From Porites lobata (lineage: Eukaryota; Cnidaria; Anthozoa; Scleractinia; Poritidae), in NCBI GenBank assembly GCA_942486035.1, contig CALNXK010000043.1, positions 1,313,501-1,377,500 on the forward strand: a stretch of 64,000 bases of DNA, read 5' to 3'. The position numbers and the translations under genes were made by a program. Positions within the stretch are counted from its first letter, which is position 1. Each line of letters begins with the position of its first letter. The notes beneath the pieces are model-generated. The model was given only the letters and a program-made list of their open reading frames with translations, did no database searches and was not told where the DNA came from. Shown piece after piece: positions 31,922 to 43,371 of the stretch.

Positions 31922-32390
31922 CTTGGTTTCAAACTGTACCGAGAGGGAGGGGAAGGATGAGGTTGGACACGGTCCAAAATGCACCCTGATAGGAACAACT
32001 AGCCAATCACATCGCTGCATTTATTCGCTAGTTAGGATTGAGGTTATTTCAGAGGGGCTTTGACAAAACCCACAAGGTATCATGGAATGAATAGCACTGT
32101 TCTGTCATTTGAATTGGGCGTACATCAAGGTACCCCAATTTTAGCTACAAGAAGCGCTAAATCGGCCTTGACTAACCTCGAGAAATTGACTTTTCTACCC
32201 TTCATTTTGTCTGACTAGTTATTGATTACTCACAACTAATGAATGAATTTAGGATTTATACCACACGTGGGTTTTGTTCGACTGATAGAATTCAAAGACT
32301 TAAGGGCTTGCGTGGTTAAGGTCCACTGCGATTTGAACATTTTCGACTACTGTTATGTCATTGCAAGAGACGCTTTTGTTACCCTGGGTA

Positions 32391-32502
32391 CCAGAGGTTT
32401 TTCTCGCTTACGGCGGGAGATTTCGGTGTTGGCCGAAGGCCGACACATCTTCGGCCGTAGGCCGAAGCCACGAGCGGCGAAGCCGCGAGAAAAAACCTCT
32501 GG
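32391..32502. mobile_element. Palindromic MITE with CCAGAGGTTTTTTCTCGCG ends
   Basis: CCAGAGGTTTTTCTCGC at the left pairs with GCGAGAAAAAACCTCTGG at the right. The middle is made of GGCCGAAGGCCG / CGGCCGTAGGCCG palindromes. A decayed relative lies at 33580-33620 (TCTCTGGCACCCAGG). Non-coding. Confidence 0.65.
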
Positions 32503-33963
32503 CACGGAGCGGTGCTTTTTACCGTCCCCGTTGACCTTTGAGCTTTTTATCGGATTACATTTATACGCCAATCAGATTGGAAGTCTCCAACTGTGATCAT
32601 GTGGACCTGCACGTAGCTTCAGTTTAAGCTGCAATCCATTCTTCGAGATGTGGATCACTGGATCTGAAAATCACTATCCGTGAGAATTTTTAAAACATCC
32701 TGCTAAAAACGCTAATGAGCTGGGCCCAGCGTGACAAAACATTGCAGGAAACCGTCACATTCACGGACAATAAGAAAATCGCTTATAATTATGCAGATCC
32801 AGTACTTTGGAGAAAATAAACAACCTAAAACCCTTACTTAGCCGCAATGAAGAGTTTAACATTTCAAAAGAGGTCAAAGAAAATGCTCTTGCATAAGAGG
32901 GCAAATCATGCCGACCAGAAACAATAACCGCAGAAAACCAATACCCGGTATGTGTGTCACGACCTCTCAGTATGAAATAAGAGGGAAAAATCAAATTTGC
33001 TCAGTCAAAACGCTTTCCTCCAGAGCATAATATATCCGTCAGAGAAAAATAAATTCATTGGAACAAGCAGCATTTTGGCATGAGGTAAAAGTCGTGTGTT
33101 GCCTATCGACCCCCTGTTTATACTAAAATTACTTGTTTTGTTTATGCATTTCCAATCCATCAATACAAATTATTTCAAAACGTGTTGTAATCGTTTGAAA
33201 AAGGAAATTACTAAATCTTAAATCGTATTAATGCAGAAGTTGAATATGATAAAAACTTAATTGCGTTGAATAAAATTAAATACCCCACTTGTTTGCTCAT
33301 AGCTCAACTCGTCTACACCGTCAAACCCCTCTAGTACATTTCTTATGCTTTTTCCTTCAATGCTCTTTCAAAACTTTCCGAAGCACAACACTTCTCGCAG
33401 GTACACTTACTTGCTGGTCGATTTTTGTCAACCAATTGTAGCGTCTGTTAGATTCAAAGTCCCTCAGGTGGTCCAAAATCTGGACCAACTGATTTAACCG
33501 TACTAACGATTGGATCGGCGCCATCAAAGCAATAGCGCTCTGCTCCAGAGGCTTTTCGCGCGGGTCACTATAAAGACTTGACAGAAACCGGAAACCGCGC
33601 TAGAAAAGTCTCTGGCACCCAGGATACGCTTTTTTACGATACCCCGATCAGTTGCTTAAGTTGTTAAAGTTCAGTTGTGGAAGCATTTTTTGGAGCCTTC
33701 GTGATAGCATGGGTTGACTATCCTCAATGGTTGCGGTTGCGGCCGGAAATGTTCGGGTTATGATTCTTACTGAGAAGACTTTAAAGGGCTTGAAATAAAG
33801 GCGGCCGGTTGAAGGACAGTTTTGTCCAGCCAAAATTTTTTACCTGTTTTTGAAAGTGTTTCTTATAACAAGAAAGAAGTTCACAACCCAGAAACGAAAC
33901 TGGCCCTCTTCCTTACCACTACACCACCCCAGCGACCGGCCAAAATTCCTAAAAAATTAAGTA
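32503..33963. other. Intergenic, nothing recognised
   Basis: AT-rich DNA without a supported gene. A fragment at 33540-33625 resembles the end of the 32391-32502 family. Short frames on the minus strand (32761-32994, 33648-33833) have no recognisable motif. Confidence 0.35.
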
Positions 33964-34130
33964 TACAGTTGACTCTCTCTTAACGGACACCTCTGTAAAA
34001 CGGACACCTAGAGTTGGTCCCTGCCTTTCTTTTACTCCCTTCATTTGACTCTCTATAAGACAGACACCTCTCTAAGACGGACACATAGTGCCGGTCCCAA
34101 AGGTGTCCGTCTTAGAGAGAATTGACTGTA
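33964..34130. mobile_element. Palindromic MITE, TACAGTTGACTCTCTCTTA ends
   Basis: TACAGTTGACTCTCTCTTAACGGACACCTCT is mirrored by AAGGTGTCCGTCTTAGAGAGAATTGACTGTA (31 bases each, quoted here only as ends TACAGTTGAC/ATTGACTGTA). Internal ACGGACAC repeats occur. TA at the borders fits a Tc1/mariner-derived MITE. Confidence 0.75.
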
Positions 34131-34613
34131 TTTTCCACCATTGGTAACCAAGCCGTTAGTCATGGCAGGTTCGGAAATATATTCTCTAGATTAAGTTACT
34201 ATAATGAAGACAATACATTTTTAAATGGTCTTAGAAAAAACGACGTTAATCCCAAGTTGAACGTACGCTTAAAGTCAGGAAAAGGGTTCCTAAAAATTTA
34301 ACAAAAATAGCAGTAACTTCTAATGGTTAATCTATTGCGTAAAAACAACAGTACTTGACAGTACATCTAATAATTTAAAATATTTGATCCACTAAATGGA
34401 TACAAATGATGAGTTCTTCGCTACTGTATCACAAGAACTATTTGTTGTGCCCTAATACACCGCTAATAGACAAATTGTCGCCTTAAGTCTCGATTTATCA
34501 ACTCGATACACTGGGCATATACTTCAGGGAGAAGGTCTGTGTGTTTCTTTGTCTCTAGAGCATCCAGCCATACATACAGCCAATCAGAGCGCGCGTAATA
34601 TCTTGATTATTTT

Positions 34614-34745
34614 ATGAAAATCATAAATTCAATCTCCTTTGGCAAGAATCTGGTCTACGGTAGAAGCAGATCAGCATCCGATCCACAAACCCTTGAGCAC
34701 ATGCTCAACAACGCTGAAAAACGAACGCCCTTTAGTCAGAAATGA
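34614..34745 (+). CDS. Small ORF or first exon, 43 codons
   Basis: The ATG at 34614 opens MKIINSISFGKNLVYGRSR, then SASDPQTLEHMLNNAEKRTP and FSQK to a TGA at 34743-34745. The composition looks coding, but a 78-codon frame overlaps on the other strand, so chance is not excluded. AGCCAATCAG (CCAAT box) lies about 35 bp upstream. It could be the first exon of the gene that ends at 35144. Family unknown. Confidence 0.3.
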   Translation: MKIINSISFGKNLVYGRSRSASDPQTLEHMLNNAEKRTPFSQK

Positions 34746-34964
34746 ATGAAAAGTTCGCGCAGAAGAGGCGCACACGCAATTAAACCGGAACCAGGATTTT
34801 GTGGTTCCCGTTTTGGATTCTTCCAGAGTATCCGTGGCCCGTTCCGTTGAACATTGAGTAGTATTGAACGTCAGTATAAAGCGCCCAGGCGCCACACGGT
34901 CATCCACAAATAGTGCTGCTGCTCGCTGAGGCTTGCCCAGCAGTTAGTAAAACTGACATATGCA

Positions 34965-35144
34965 ATGGCGCGAAATATCTTTTTTACGAATCAGTTAGCG
35001 GACAAACTGAAATTATTGACCGAAGGGTTCCTAACGCATGAACAACTTGGTGACTTCACTGAGATTTTGAAAAGGCAATTAAGGCTTATCGCCACTGCCT
35101 ACGAGCATGCCCAGAAACCGCCTGTGGACATAAACATACGATAA
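34965..35144 (+). CDS. Small ORF or terminal exon, 59 codons
   Basis: The ATG at 34965 reads MARNIFFTNQLADKLKLLTE, then GFLTHEQLGDFTEILKRQLR and LIATAYEHAQKPPVDINIR, stop at 35142. The peptide is an amphipathic-helix sequence with no low complexity, and looks more convincing than most longer frames in this window. The frame is open upstream to 34914, and CTTGCCCAG|CAG at 34940 is an acceptor, so this may be a last exon beginning QLVKLTYA. AATAAA follows at 35264-35269. I do not recognise the family. Confidence 0.5.
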   Translation: MARNIFFTNQLADKLKLLTEGFLTHEQLGDFTEILKRQLRLIATAYEHAQKPPVDINIR

Positions 35145-35263
35145 ATAATTAATTAAGCTATTAAACATTTAATTGTAAACTTAAATTTGTTTCGTAGTTA
35201 ATTTGCAAAGGTTTCAAAGAGTGAATAATCTAAGGGCGCCTTGAGCCCAGTCTTTTAGAGACC

Positions 35264-35269
35264 AATAAA
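35264..35269 (+). terminator. Poly(A) signal AATAAA
   Basis: AATAAA lies 120 bp after the stop of the 59-codon frame, a suitable distance for its 3' end. Confidence 0.35.
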
Positions 35270-35407
35270 GAAATATTCTCAATTTTTGTTTAAAATACCT
35301 GCTGTTATTGGTGTGATTGACAATGGTTGTATGTCAGTGGCATCGTTGGCGTCTGTCATTTCTTTTGAATGTTACTGAAAAACAAACAAACGAAAAAGTC
35401 ATTCACA

Positions 35408-35863
35408 CCCGGGGGGGTACTCCCTGCTCCCTGCTCCGTGCATTACCGATACAAACACCTTGATCCCTGGGGTTGGAGTACTCCCTTATATAAGCCATCT
35501 AGTATGTGCCCCCTCCCCCTCCCCAAGGGTATGGTTTTTGCGCCCTTTTGGTCTGAAAACGGGTATGGTTTACGTGGGAACTACGGGAGTGTACGAACGT
35601 ATTTGTTACTTCAGTTCCAAATGAATACTGAGAAAGAAAGAGTAATATACGAATTCGACGTGGATTTTAAGAAATCTTTTATTTTGCGTTCCAATCTAAG
35701 TAATGATGACATAATTTCTTAGAGACCAGGTCTGAAAACGTGTAGGAGTTTTAGAGGCCTGGTCTGAAATCGGTTATGGAAAATGACATTTTTTGGTCTG
35801 AAATAAGGTCAGGATTTGGAGAACCGGGCAGCACACCCCCACCAAGAATTCCTAGGAGTACCC
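35408..35863 (+). mobile_element. G-run MITE
   Basis: It starts CCCGGGGGGGTACTCCCTGC and ends with TCCTAGGAGTACCC. Internal GGGTATGGTTT, GGTCTGAAAACGGGTATGG and GAGACCAGGTCTGAAAA are shared in reverse with 29999-30391. The family is non-coding. Confidence 0.6.
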
Positions 35864-38800
35864 TCTTCCCTTCCCCCAGGCAACGGGCGTTCACAATACT
35901 GAAACGGAGCGCGCCGAGCGAAGTTTAAAGAAAATACGATCAGTAGAAGATGACAAGCGCGCGCGGAATGACCTTTCCAAAACAAGCTCCAAACAAGATC
36001 TTGGTGAATCAATCAGAAAATTGGTTATGTTTCTTTTTGTTTCAAGAATAGTGCGACATTGAACCTCAAAAAACCTGTGAGATGAAAAGATATTAACTTT
36101 GAAAAAGTATTTGCTCATCTTGTAATTCCTGACTTGCCTACCCGATTAGTTTACAAGGATTCCAATAGCAGATCCGAGGGTAGTGTCTAGAGGATTAGGA
36201 CCCCCCTAATAAGGCCATCATATCTTGATTACATTTTTGCGTTCGACGAATGAAAACGCAAGCCTAATTTGTTGAGTTTCCAGTAGAAGTATAGCAAAAT
36301 GACTTGCGATTTTTCTCTGTTACGAGACGGATAAATCGTCTAGATATAAATTCGATGTTAAGACGGTTCGTTCGAGACGGATAACTCCATCTCTAAACTT
36401 ACTTTATAGAAGGAATACGAAGACGGATTTCTGCTCGCTTTTGACTTGAGGTTCGTTCGCAAAGTTACTTGGAATATAATTTTAAAGAGTATTCATTCAC
36501 GGAAGTTTCTTGACTGTTCAAAGTTCCCTATTAATTCTGTTTGGTTTAAGACATGTGAAGGGGTCGTTTCCGCCATCTAGGTATCTTATGGCGAGCCAAA
36601 TCTGGGGAAAGTACAAAATGAGGTTTTCTACACAAGAACCCACAAAAATCACCGCGGGAACATTCAGCCAATCGCAAGCCGTATAATGTCTCAGACGCAA
36701 TCAAGAGAGACAACTCGACAAGAAGCAGTAATGTCGTCTCGAAATTGAATTTTGTTTATAGAACTTCAGTTGCCAAGGGAGATTGGCACAATCCATATAT
36801 ATTAGTTGATTGCCAGCATTTTCAAAGGAGATACGCGTTCTTCGTTTTGGCTTGCAGGTTGCTTCGTTTTCGAGTTGAGGGTATTTCTTTTTCGACCTGA
36901 GGGGACTTTTTCACTTCGAGGTTGTTTCCTTCTCTAACCGTTTGCAGGTTGCATCAGTCGCCACTTTCGATAATCTGTATAATGCTATAATTAGGAAATT
37001 TTGGTAGAACGTTTCAAAATATAAGCCCGAATAACTGAGTTTTAATGGAATAAGGCAGTCAACTAAAGAAAATCAAATATAACTGACAAGAAAGTTTGTA
37101 AAAGGGAAAAAGCAAAAGTAGTATTTTACTGAACTGGTTTCAAAGATAGAAAAACCCATCCTGGATGGGAAACTTGTCTTGGGACTGGGAAAACTTTAAC
37201 AATAAATCTGGATCCGGTTAAGGACAATTCTGTTTGCCTCCGTAGGGATTTCCCCCTGAAGGCACGTTTTCTAATCAAATCTTTTCCTTTAGTTTTTGAA
37301 AACGTCTTGGAAACTGAAAGTATTTTGATGACAGCTGCGTAAATCAGTGCATGGAATCTTGCGTTTCCTGCATTATCTAACCTATTGTATGGAACAGGTG
37401 CAGATATCTTCAATATGAATCGGTTTATTTCGAAAAGCTACACGCATATTCCACAACATAGACACCTCTCGTATATTACACTGATAAAGACATGAATGGG
37501 CACCACACAAACGTTTTCCAACATTAAATAATACTTTTAACTGAAATAAAAACACCCAACTCTTCACAGCGGAGGCAGCTGTAGTAGCAGCTGTTATTAA
37601 TTTTTTGCGTCCATTTTTCAGAAGGAAAGATAGAAAATGGGCTCGGTAAACCTCACATTGGACAAAACGTTCATCTTGATTTTTTGTTTCTTGCTACATG
37701 AGGGAAAAAACGCCGGGTTTTACACAAGTTATTGCTTACTATGAGAAAGAAAAAAATTATGCCGAAGAAGGCGTGATCCTGAAATAATACTGAACTAAAT
37801 TGTTTTGTGCCTCAACCTTTGCCTAGTTCTATTGATGTATTCACGTAAAATGTATAAATTTGACTTAAATCCGCGTATCGTGTCCCAAAATAACACAACA
37901 ATCAACAACATTCTTTGTAAAATATTAGAAAAAAGCATTCGCAAAATAGGCAGTCTTAACGAGTGCTGTAGGTCACTTAAAGTCGACTCGTTTAGCCTAC
38001 CTGTATTCTCACGAAGGAATGACTTCTTTGATTCGTTTTACCGCTCTTGTTTCTCTAAGCCCCCCTTTGATCTGATGATATGAAAATAAGAGGGTTGTCA
38101 ACAGAATAAATACTCCTTTGATAATCACGTGACACGATGCACTAGGACAACAATTTTATTTTAAGAAAAAATGTGTGATGTAACCCTGCATAAAATATGT
38201 TTCATTTATAAAAGAACCAAGGACAATTATACAAAAATAAAGCATGATGTAAGATAATTATGTTTCAGGAAAAATGTGTCAGATGAAAATAAAATGTTTC
38301 ACACACTACGTACGCATAACTAGTCAACTCTTCTGCGTTTTTCCTTTTCTCTTTCTTTCTTTTTTTTTTCTTTTTTTTTTCTGTATTTAAAGTCGTATTT
38401 CATAAAACGTTTCATCATAAACGGTGAATGGCTTATGCGTCAGCGTGCGTATATCGAAGTAATACTACAAGTAATACCACAGTACGGTTCCAGCAAAATT
38501 ACAGTGCTTGCACGGGGTAAAAATACGATCCTAAAATTTTTAGGAAATACTAAATAAAGGTTAATGAAACTTACTCTGCAGTTAGTTGTTGTTGTCCTTA
38601 AAGCTCAGACGAATTTTCGTACCTCGCGTGATAATTTGCTGAAATTCACCCTCTATACAATATAATACACAAGGTAGGAGGCACGAGATGGCATCTCAGC
38701 CACTCTGCTCGACCCTTTCCAGTACAACTTTTTCCACAAAATTCGAACTTCAACGCTAAATAAACATGCCAGGACCGTAGAAATCGGATAATATCAGATA

Positions 38801-40372
38801 TAGAAACCAATGAAGCTTTCCCAGCTAGAGAAACGAATCCAGCAGACTCTTGTAAACTCGAAGGATATAATCCAAAAAGGCCGAAGTGGCCGGGCCAGAT
38901 CAACGCGCGGCCAAGGAAATGAGGCCTGCAGGGCGCTGTACAAATCAAATCCATCCCGGGTGTCCTGGAGTGACCTTCATAGCTTACCTAAAGGTAGCCT
39001 CCCCTCCTGGAAATACATTTGCTCGAGGGCTATTGTTCACTTGAGCCAATCGCGAGTCGCCCAAGTAAAACCAGTGCACACGCCAAAATTAGACTTGCTA
39101 CAAGTCGACCCCTTGGCGAGCGGAGCGAGCCTTTTTTGGCCGCAAATATGAAATCCGACGAAGGACTTTTTTGAAAGTATAACGCCAAAATGAGAAAGTT
39201 TCACTTTCAGTTTCGCTTCAAACCAAAAATATCGAGCCGCAAACTTTTTCCGTCTGACAGCAGCAAAATCAGGCCTAAAATAAGCCCTCGCAAAAAACGG
39301 TTCAGAAATCACTATCGCAACGCAAAATAATGAGAAAAGTACACAGTGATGAAGAAAAAGGCCTTTTAATACAATATCACTCGATAAACATCCAAAAACT
39401 GCCGAAGCGAATAAGAAATAAATTTTCGAATATTGCATACTAAATTAGATAGAGCGTTGGAGCTGATTTTAAAATAATTATTTCTCAAAAGTCCAACACT
39501 GCTGAAAGCAATCACAGTGATGAATCAGACATTGGAGGGATATACATTACGATTCTGGAAAAGCATTTTTCGGCCAAAGTATATTGACGTTGTACAAAGC
39601 GTTCGAAGTCACCGTGTTTACCGTTATGTTCAGGATATGCAGCTAATCCTACCCAGATTGAATCCAGGTGATTTTGGAAATTTTGTTAACGGTTTCGCTA
39701 AAAGCCCACGCGTGCTTCGATCGTCCTGAATATTGAACGAATGCAATTTGTATTGCAAAATTGTGAAATACTGCATTCTGTCCGAGGTTTGTATGATAAA
39801 AACAGCGCCTCATGGTACGGTTTCACCTCAGATGTGATGCCGTAAAATGTATAAAAGGTTGGTTTACACGTCCCCAGACTTGTTGGCAAGATTTTGTAAA
39901 GTAAACTTGTCGAACGCAAAAAATTCGGCCTGATTTGGTTTCCAATAATTTGTTTTCCAGGCCTAATCTACTGTGATCAAGAGCCATTGTGGTTATGCTA
40001 TTTTTTGGGTGTACATATAAGGCCATCAACTCGATGTAAGACTAAGTTCACTCTTTGCTTGGACTGTTTGCAAATTATTTTTCTCTAAAATCACTTAGCC
40101 TTTCCCTCAAAAGCCACATGAATGTGCTCTAAAGTTAACTGATTTGTGGCATACAAGTTTATTGTTTGATTTGAATTATAAATTTGATTTAATAGGGGCT
40201 TCGCTTTTAGCCCTGGCTAAATCTATATATTATACCTAATGCTTTGGGGAGATATCTCGATGTTTGATACGAAGCTGTGAGCTTGTCACTTTCAGGGAAA
40301 TCCTGGCTATTACGTCAAGTTTCTATAAAGCGTTGTAGGCAAAAACAGCCCGATGAACTACCTTCTTTTCAC
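35864..40372. other. Long gene-poor stretch
   Basis: I cannot support a gene. Frames of 60-130 codons occur (for example 37126-37413 minus, 38810-39151 plus, 39037-39438 minus, 39517-39729 plus) but show no motif, lack splice context that I could confirm, and several start at TTG. A T-rich run lies at 38355-38390. The piece TAGACTTGCTACAAGTCGACCCC near 39088 (quoted: TAGACTTGCTACAAGTCG) looks like one end of another TAGAC-type element, but I found no partner end. Confidence 0.35.
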
Positions 40373-40786
40373 TTAATTTCGCGAGTATTAAATTTCGCGA
40401 AAAATCCGAACCTTAGAACAGACGAACAGTAACAACAGAATTAAGAGTTTTATCGTAGACAACAGCAAACAAGGTCAGTTACAAAGAATCAACACATGGA
40501 AAGTTTGACGACTTCACAAGCGAGAGTTTGAAGAATTTAACAACGGAGGACGGTTCGGACAGCGAGACTGTTGCGGTGGAAGGCTGCTGGACAAAATCAA
40601 ACCAAAAACTCTTAACTGAGACTTGTCAGTGGAATAACTAATAAGACAACACTGAATTTCGTTATTTTCTGGATATGCATATGTCTGGTATTAAAAATTT
40701 CGCGAGTATAACATCTCGCTATTTTTCCCATTTCGCGAAAATCACGAAATTTAGCGAAATTTAATACTCGCGAAATGAGAAATTAA
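40373..40786. mobile_element. MITE with TTAATTTCGCGAGTATTAAA ends
   Basis: The left TTAATTTCGCGAGTATTAAA and right TTTAATACTCGCGAAATGAG...AATTAA are inverted. Extra inner copies (ATTTCGCGAGTATAAC, ATTTCGCGAAAAT) make a subterminal repeat array. About 414 bp, non-coding. Confidence 0.65.
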
Positions 40787-40970
40787 GACCGCATTAATTA
40801 TGTATACCACAAGAAGGGGAGGGGGGAATGAAGCTCGGATGTTTTTAACGTTAATGCACTAAACTGTAATGTCTTTTACTTTGTGCAGCAACCAGCTCTA
40901 TCTACATAATCATTATCTCCTTTACTTTTATCCTGCTTTGATAACGTCACCGATTGTTTTCATTGTCATC

Positions 40971-40975
40971 AATAT
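40971..40975. repeat. Target-site duplication AATAT (left)
   Basis: AATAT directly precedes the LTR start at 40976 and is repeated at 55033-55037 directly after the other LTR. A 5-bp duplication is usual for BEL/Pao integration. Confidence 0.85.
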
Positions 40976-41216
40976 TGTTAAGGAAGCGATAGAATACAAA
41001 CTTGAACGCTTGAACACAACTTTAATCCGCTCGATTTACAATACACCGATTTACAACAGGTTGATGTACTGCCCGGAACCCGACTTACACAAATCTACGA
41101 GCGACTAGCAAGGAAGTCACGTGACCTGTTATCTACATAATTTATTCTACTCTCACAGGTCCAGTCTCAAGGAGCTTTTAATGACCGGAGTACGAGTACG
41201 ACGATGGGCCGTAACA
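40976..41216 (-). repeat. 3' LTR of the BEL element
   Basis: 241 bp, ends TGTTACGGCCCAT and CTTCCTTAACA on the minus strand. The integrase frame ends inside it (stop at 41153-41155). GGTGGGGAGAA just outside (minus strand, about 41217-41227) is the polypurine tract. Confidence 0.88.
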
Positions 41217-42270
41217 TTCTCCCCACCTTGTCCTCCTTCGGGGAAGACAACTCTTTTCTTATGCTTACGAATAGGTACACCTTTAACATTAACAGAGTTC
41301 GCGCGCGGCTTCTCCCCACCATCAACAGGAACATCAGCTTCACGAGTGACTTGTGGGGCTGCTGCACCAATTTCCAATCTGTGTAAGCGTTGAACAGGCC
41401 TGTTGAATACACCTTTCTGTGCTTTCACAGTAGCCGTTCGCACGAGTCCGTCCTTACCAGGATGAACCCTTTCCACCCTGGCCATTGGCCACTTGGTACG
41501 CGATACATTATCATCAGAGACCAATACGACATCACCTTCGCGACTGGAGGGGTATTCCTCTTGCCATTTACTTCTCACAGACAGCAGGTGCAGATATTCT
41601 CGTTGCCAACGTTTCCAATAGTGGTTAAGTAGTCTCTGTAGGTAAAGATACCTTTCGACAGTTCTTTTACTAGACTCCTCCAAGCTTTCTTCTTTACTCT
41701 CAGGTAACTGGTTAATTGTTCTACCAATTGCAAGATGAGCAGGTGTAACCGGCAAAGGGTCTCTGGAATCGTCGCTCACTGCCGTTGATGGTCGCGAGTT
41801 GATAATGCCTTCAATTCGAATTAATAATGTCTTCAACTCAGAAAAGGTGAGAAGTGCCTTTCCAAGCACTTTACGCAATGATTCTTTGATTGCTCCGAAA
41901 AATCGTTCCCAAGATCCGCCTCGCCATGGTGAACGTTCGGTGATGAATTTCCACGTAATCCCTTTCGACGAGAGCTCAGAATTAATTCGATTTCCATCTA
42001 ATGTATCCCACACCGTTCGACTTTGAGTACTAGGATCATACAATTTCTGGATTTCCTTGCTTGCAGCCTTAAAGGTTTTTGCGTTGTCGGACCACACTGT
42101 ATGGTAAAGACCTCTGCAGCTTGTCATGCGACTAAAGGCTTGTAGGAACTCGTCAGTGGCGGCTGTGTGTTAGTTCCAAGTCAATCACACGAGACGATGC
42201 GCATGTGAATAGACAGACGTACACTTTCTATATGGTTGAACCTTCTTTTACATAGAGAGGTCCTGCGAAA
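41153..42270 (-). pseudogene. BEL integrase and C-terminal domain
   Basis: The frame 41153-42127 holds the integrase core (TVWSDNAKTFKAASKEIQ with an Asp, then ITERSPWRGGSWERFFGAIK with the Glu of the DDE triad region) and the usual tail domain (RGDVVLVSDDNVSRTKWPMA, RVERVHPGKDGLVRTATVK). Upstream, 42128-42270, it continues in another frame and contains a stop (TGTGTGTTAG near 42165), so integrase is broken before its first catalytic Asp region. It ends within the LTR. Confidence 0.85.
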
Positions 42271-43371
42271 TCAGTTCCAACATGCGCGAAAGCTGGTGAA
42301 CATGAAACTCTCTCTTCCGGCAATGGGCCCATTTTCTGCGCGCAAGGTCCAACTCGCTGTTTTTGGCAAGCTACGCATCTTCTGATAACACGTTTGACTT
42401 CTCGTCTCCCTTGGGTCAGCCAAATTTTTCTGTCTTAAGATTGACAGTATGCTTTCTGGGCCCGCATGTAACATGGTCTTGTGTAGGTCTAGTACCATCT
42501 TTGCGACTTCGGAATGTCCGTGAGGCAATATTTCTTGATGCTTGGTCTGCTGAAGTAGATCAGCAAACTGCAGTCGGCCACCATCTCTTATAACCTGATC
42601 CTTTCTGTCATAATTCGGGTCTAGTTTGAGAAGGCGACTGTTCTTGGGAAGTGTTTGTCCGGACTTCAGCAACTGGTAATCTTCTTTATAGACTTCTTCC
42701 TGTACCCACTTACAACACTTAATCTCTGCCTTCTTCACTTCTTCTGCCGACAGTTCACTTTCAGAAGACTTACATTTAGTCTTGAACAACTTGACTGCTC
42801 TCAGTACATAAGTGGTCACTCGAATCAACTTTAACCATGTCCCGTAGCGCGACATACCAATTAACGGCTCTCTAACGACTGCTGTACAACCATGAGCAAT
42901 TTTCCTTTCCTCTTCACATACTTTAGAGGGAACAGTTCCACCTTGGGGCTGAACGGGTAAGGGTTTGTCACTCGAAGACAGCCACCGAGATCCATTCCAC
43001 CATAAGGTATTGGCAATCATATCATCACAGCTCAACCCACGCGTCAACAAATCTGCAGGATTCTCCTTACTAGCACAGTTCCTCCAACACTCAGGATCCC
43101 ACGTAGACTGTATTTCTGCCACTCGATTCGCCACGAATGGTTTCCAACGAGAACTCTGACCTTTTACCCAATGCAGTGCCACCATACTATCAGTCCAACA
43201 CACAACAATACTCACTTCCATAGGCAAAGTGTCTACAACAAACTTCAACAACCTGGCATTTACAACTGCTGCTAAAAGTTCCAGTCTGGGTAGTGACACT
43301 TTCTTGATAGGCGCAACTCGGGACTTTGATATTACCAGCTGCGAGGATATATGACCTTGCTTGTCTGCTAT
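42271..43371 (-). pseudogene. BEL RNase H to integrase zinc-binding region
   Basis: The frame gives LPRLELLAAVVNARLLKFV and VCWTDSMVALHWVKGQ (RNase H-like), WDPECWRNCASKENPADLLTRG, and the H2C2-like region HGHSEVAKMVLDLHKTML, HAGPESILSILRQKN. The left part joins the 45825 fragment once the inserted element is ignored: the frame before it reads AVYIRIAD and after it KQGHISSQLVISKSRVAP. A frameshift near 42280 ends the frame. Confidence 0.85.

Noticed and set aside
32243..32596. 117-codon plus-strand frame
   Set aside because: The second half runs through a palindromic MITE (32391-32502), and the first half has no recognisable motif or splice support.
37126..37413. 95-codon minus-strand frame
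   Set aside because: The only start is TTG and no motif is recognisable. An acceptor-like TTGAAG could exist, but no second exon or conservation supports it.
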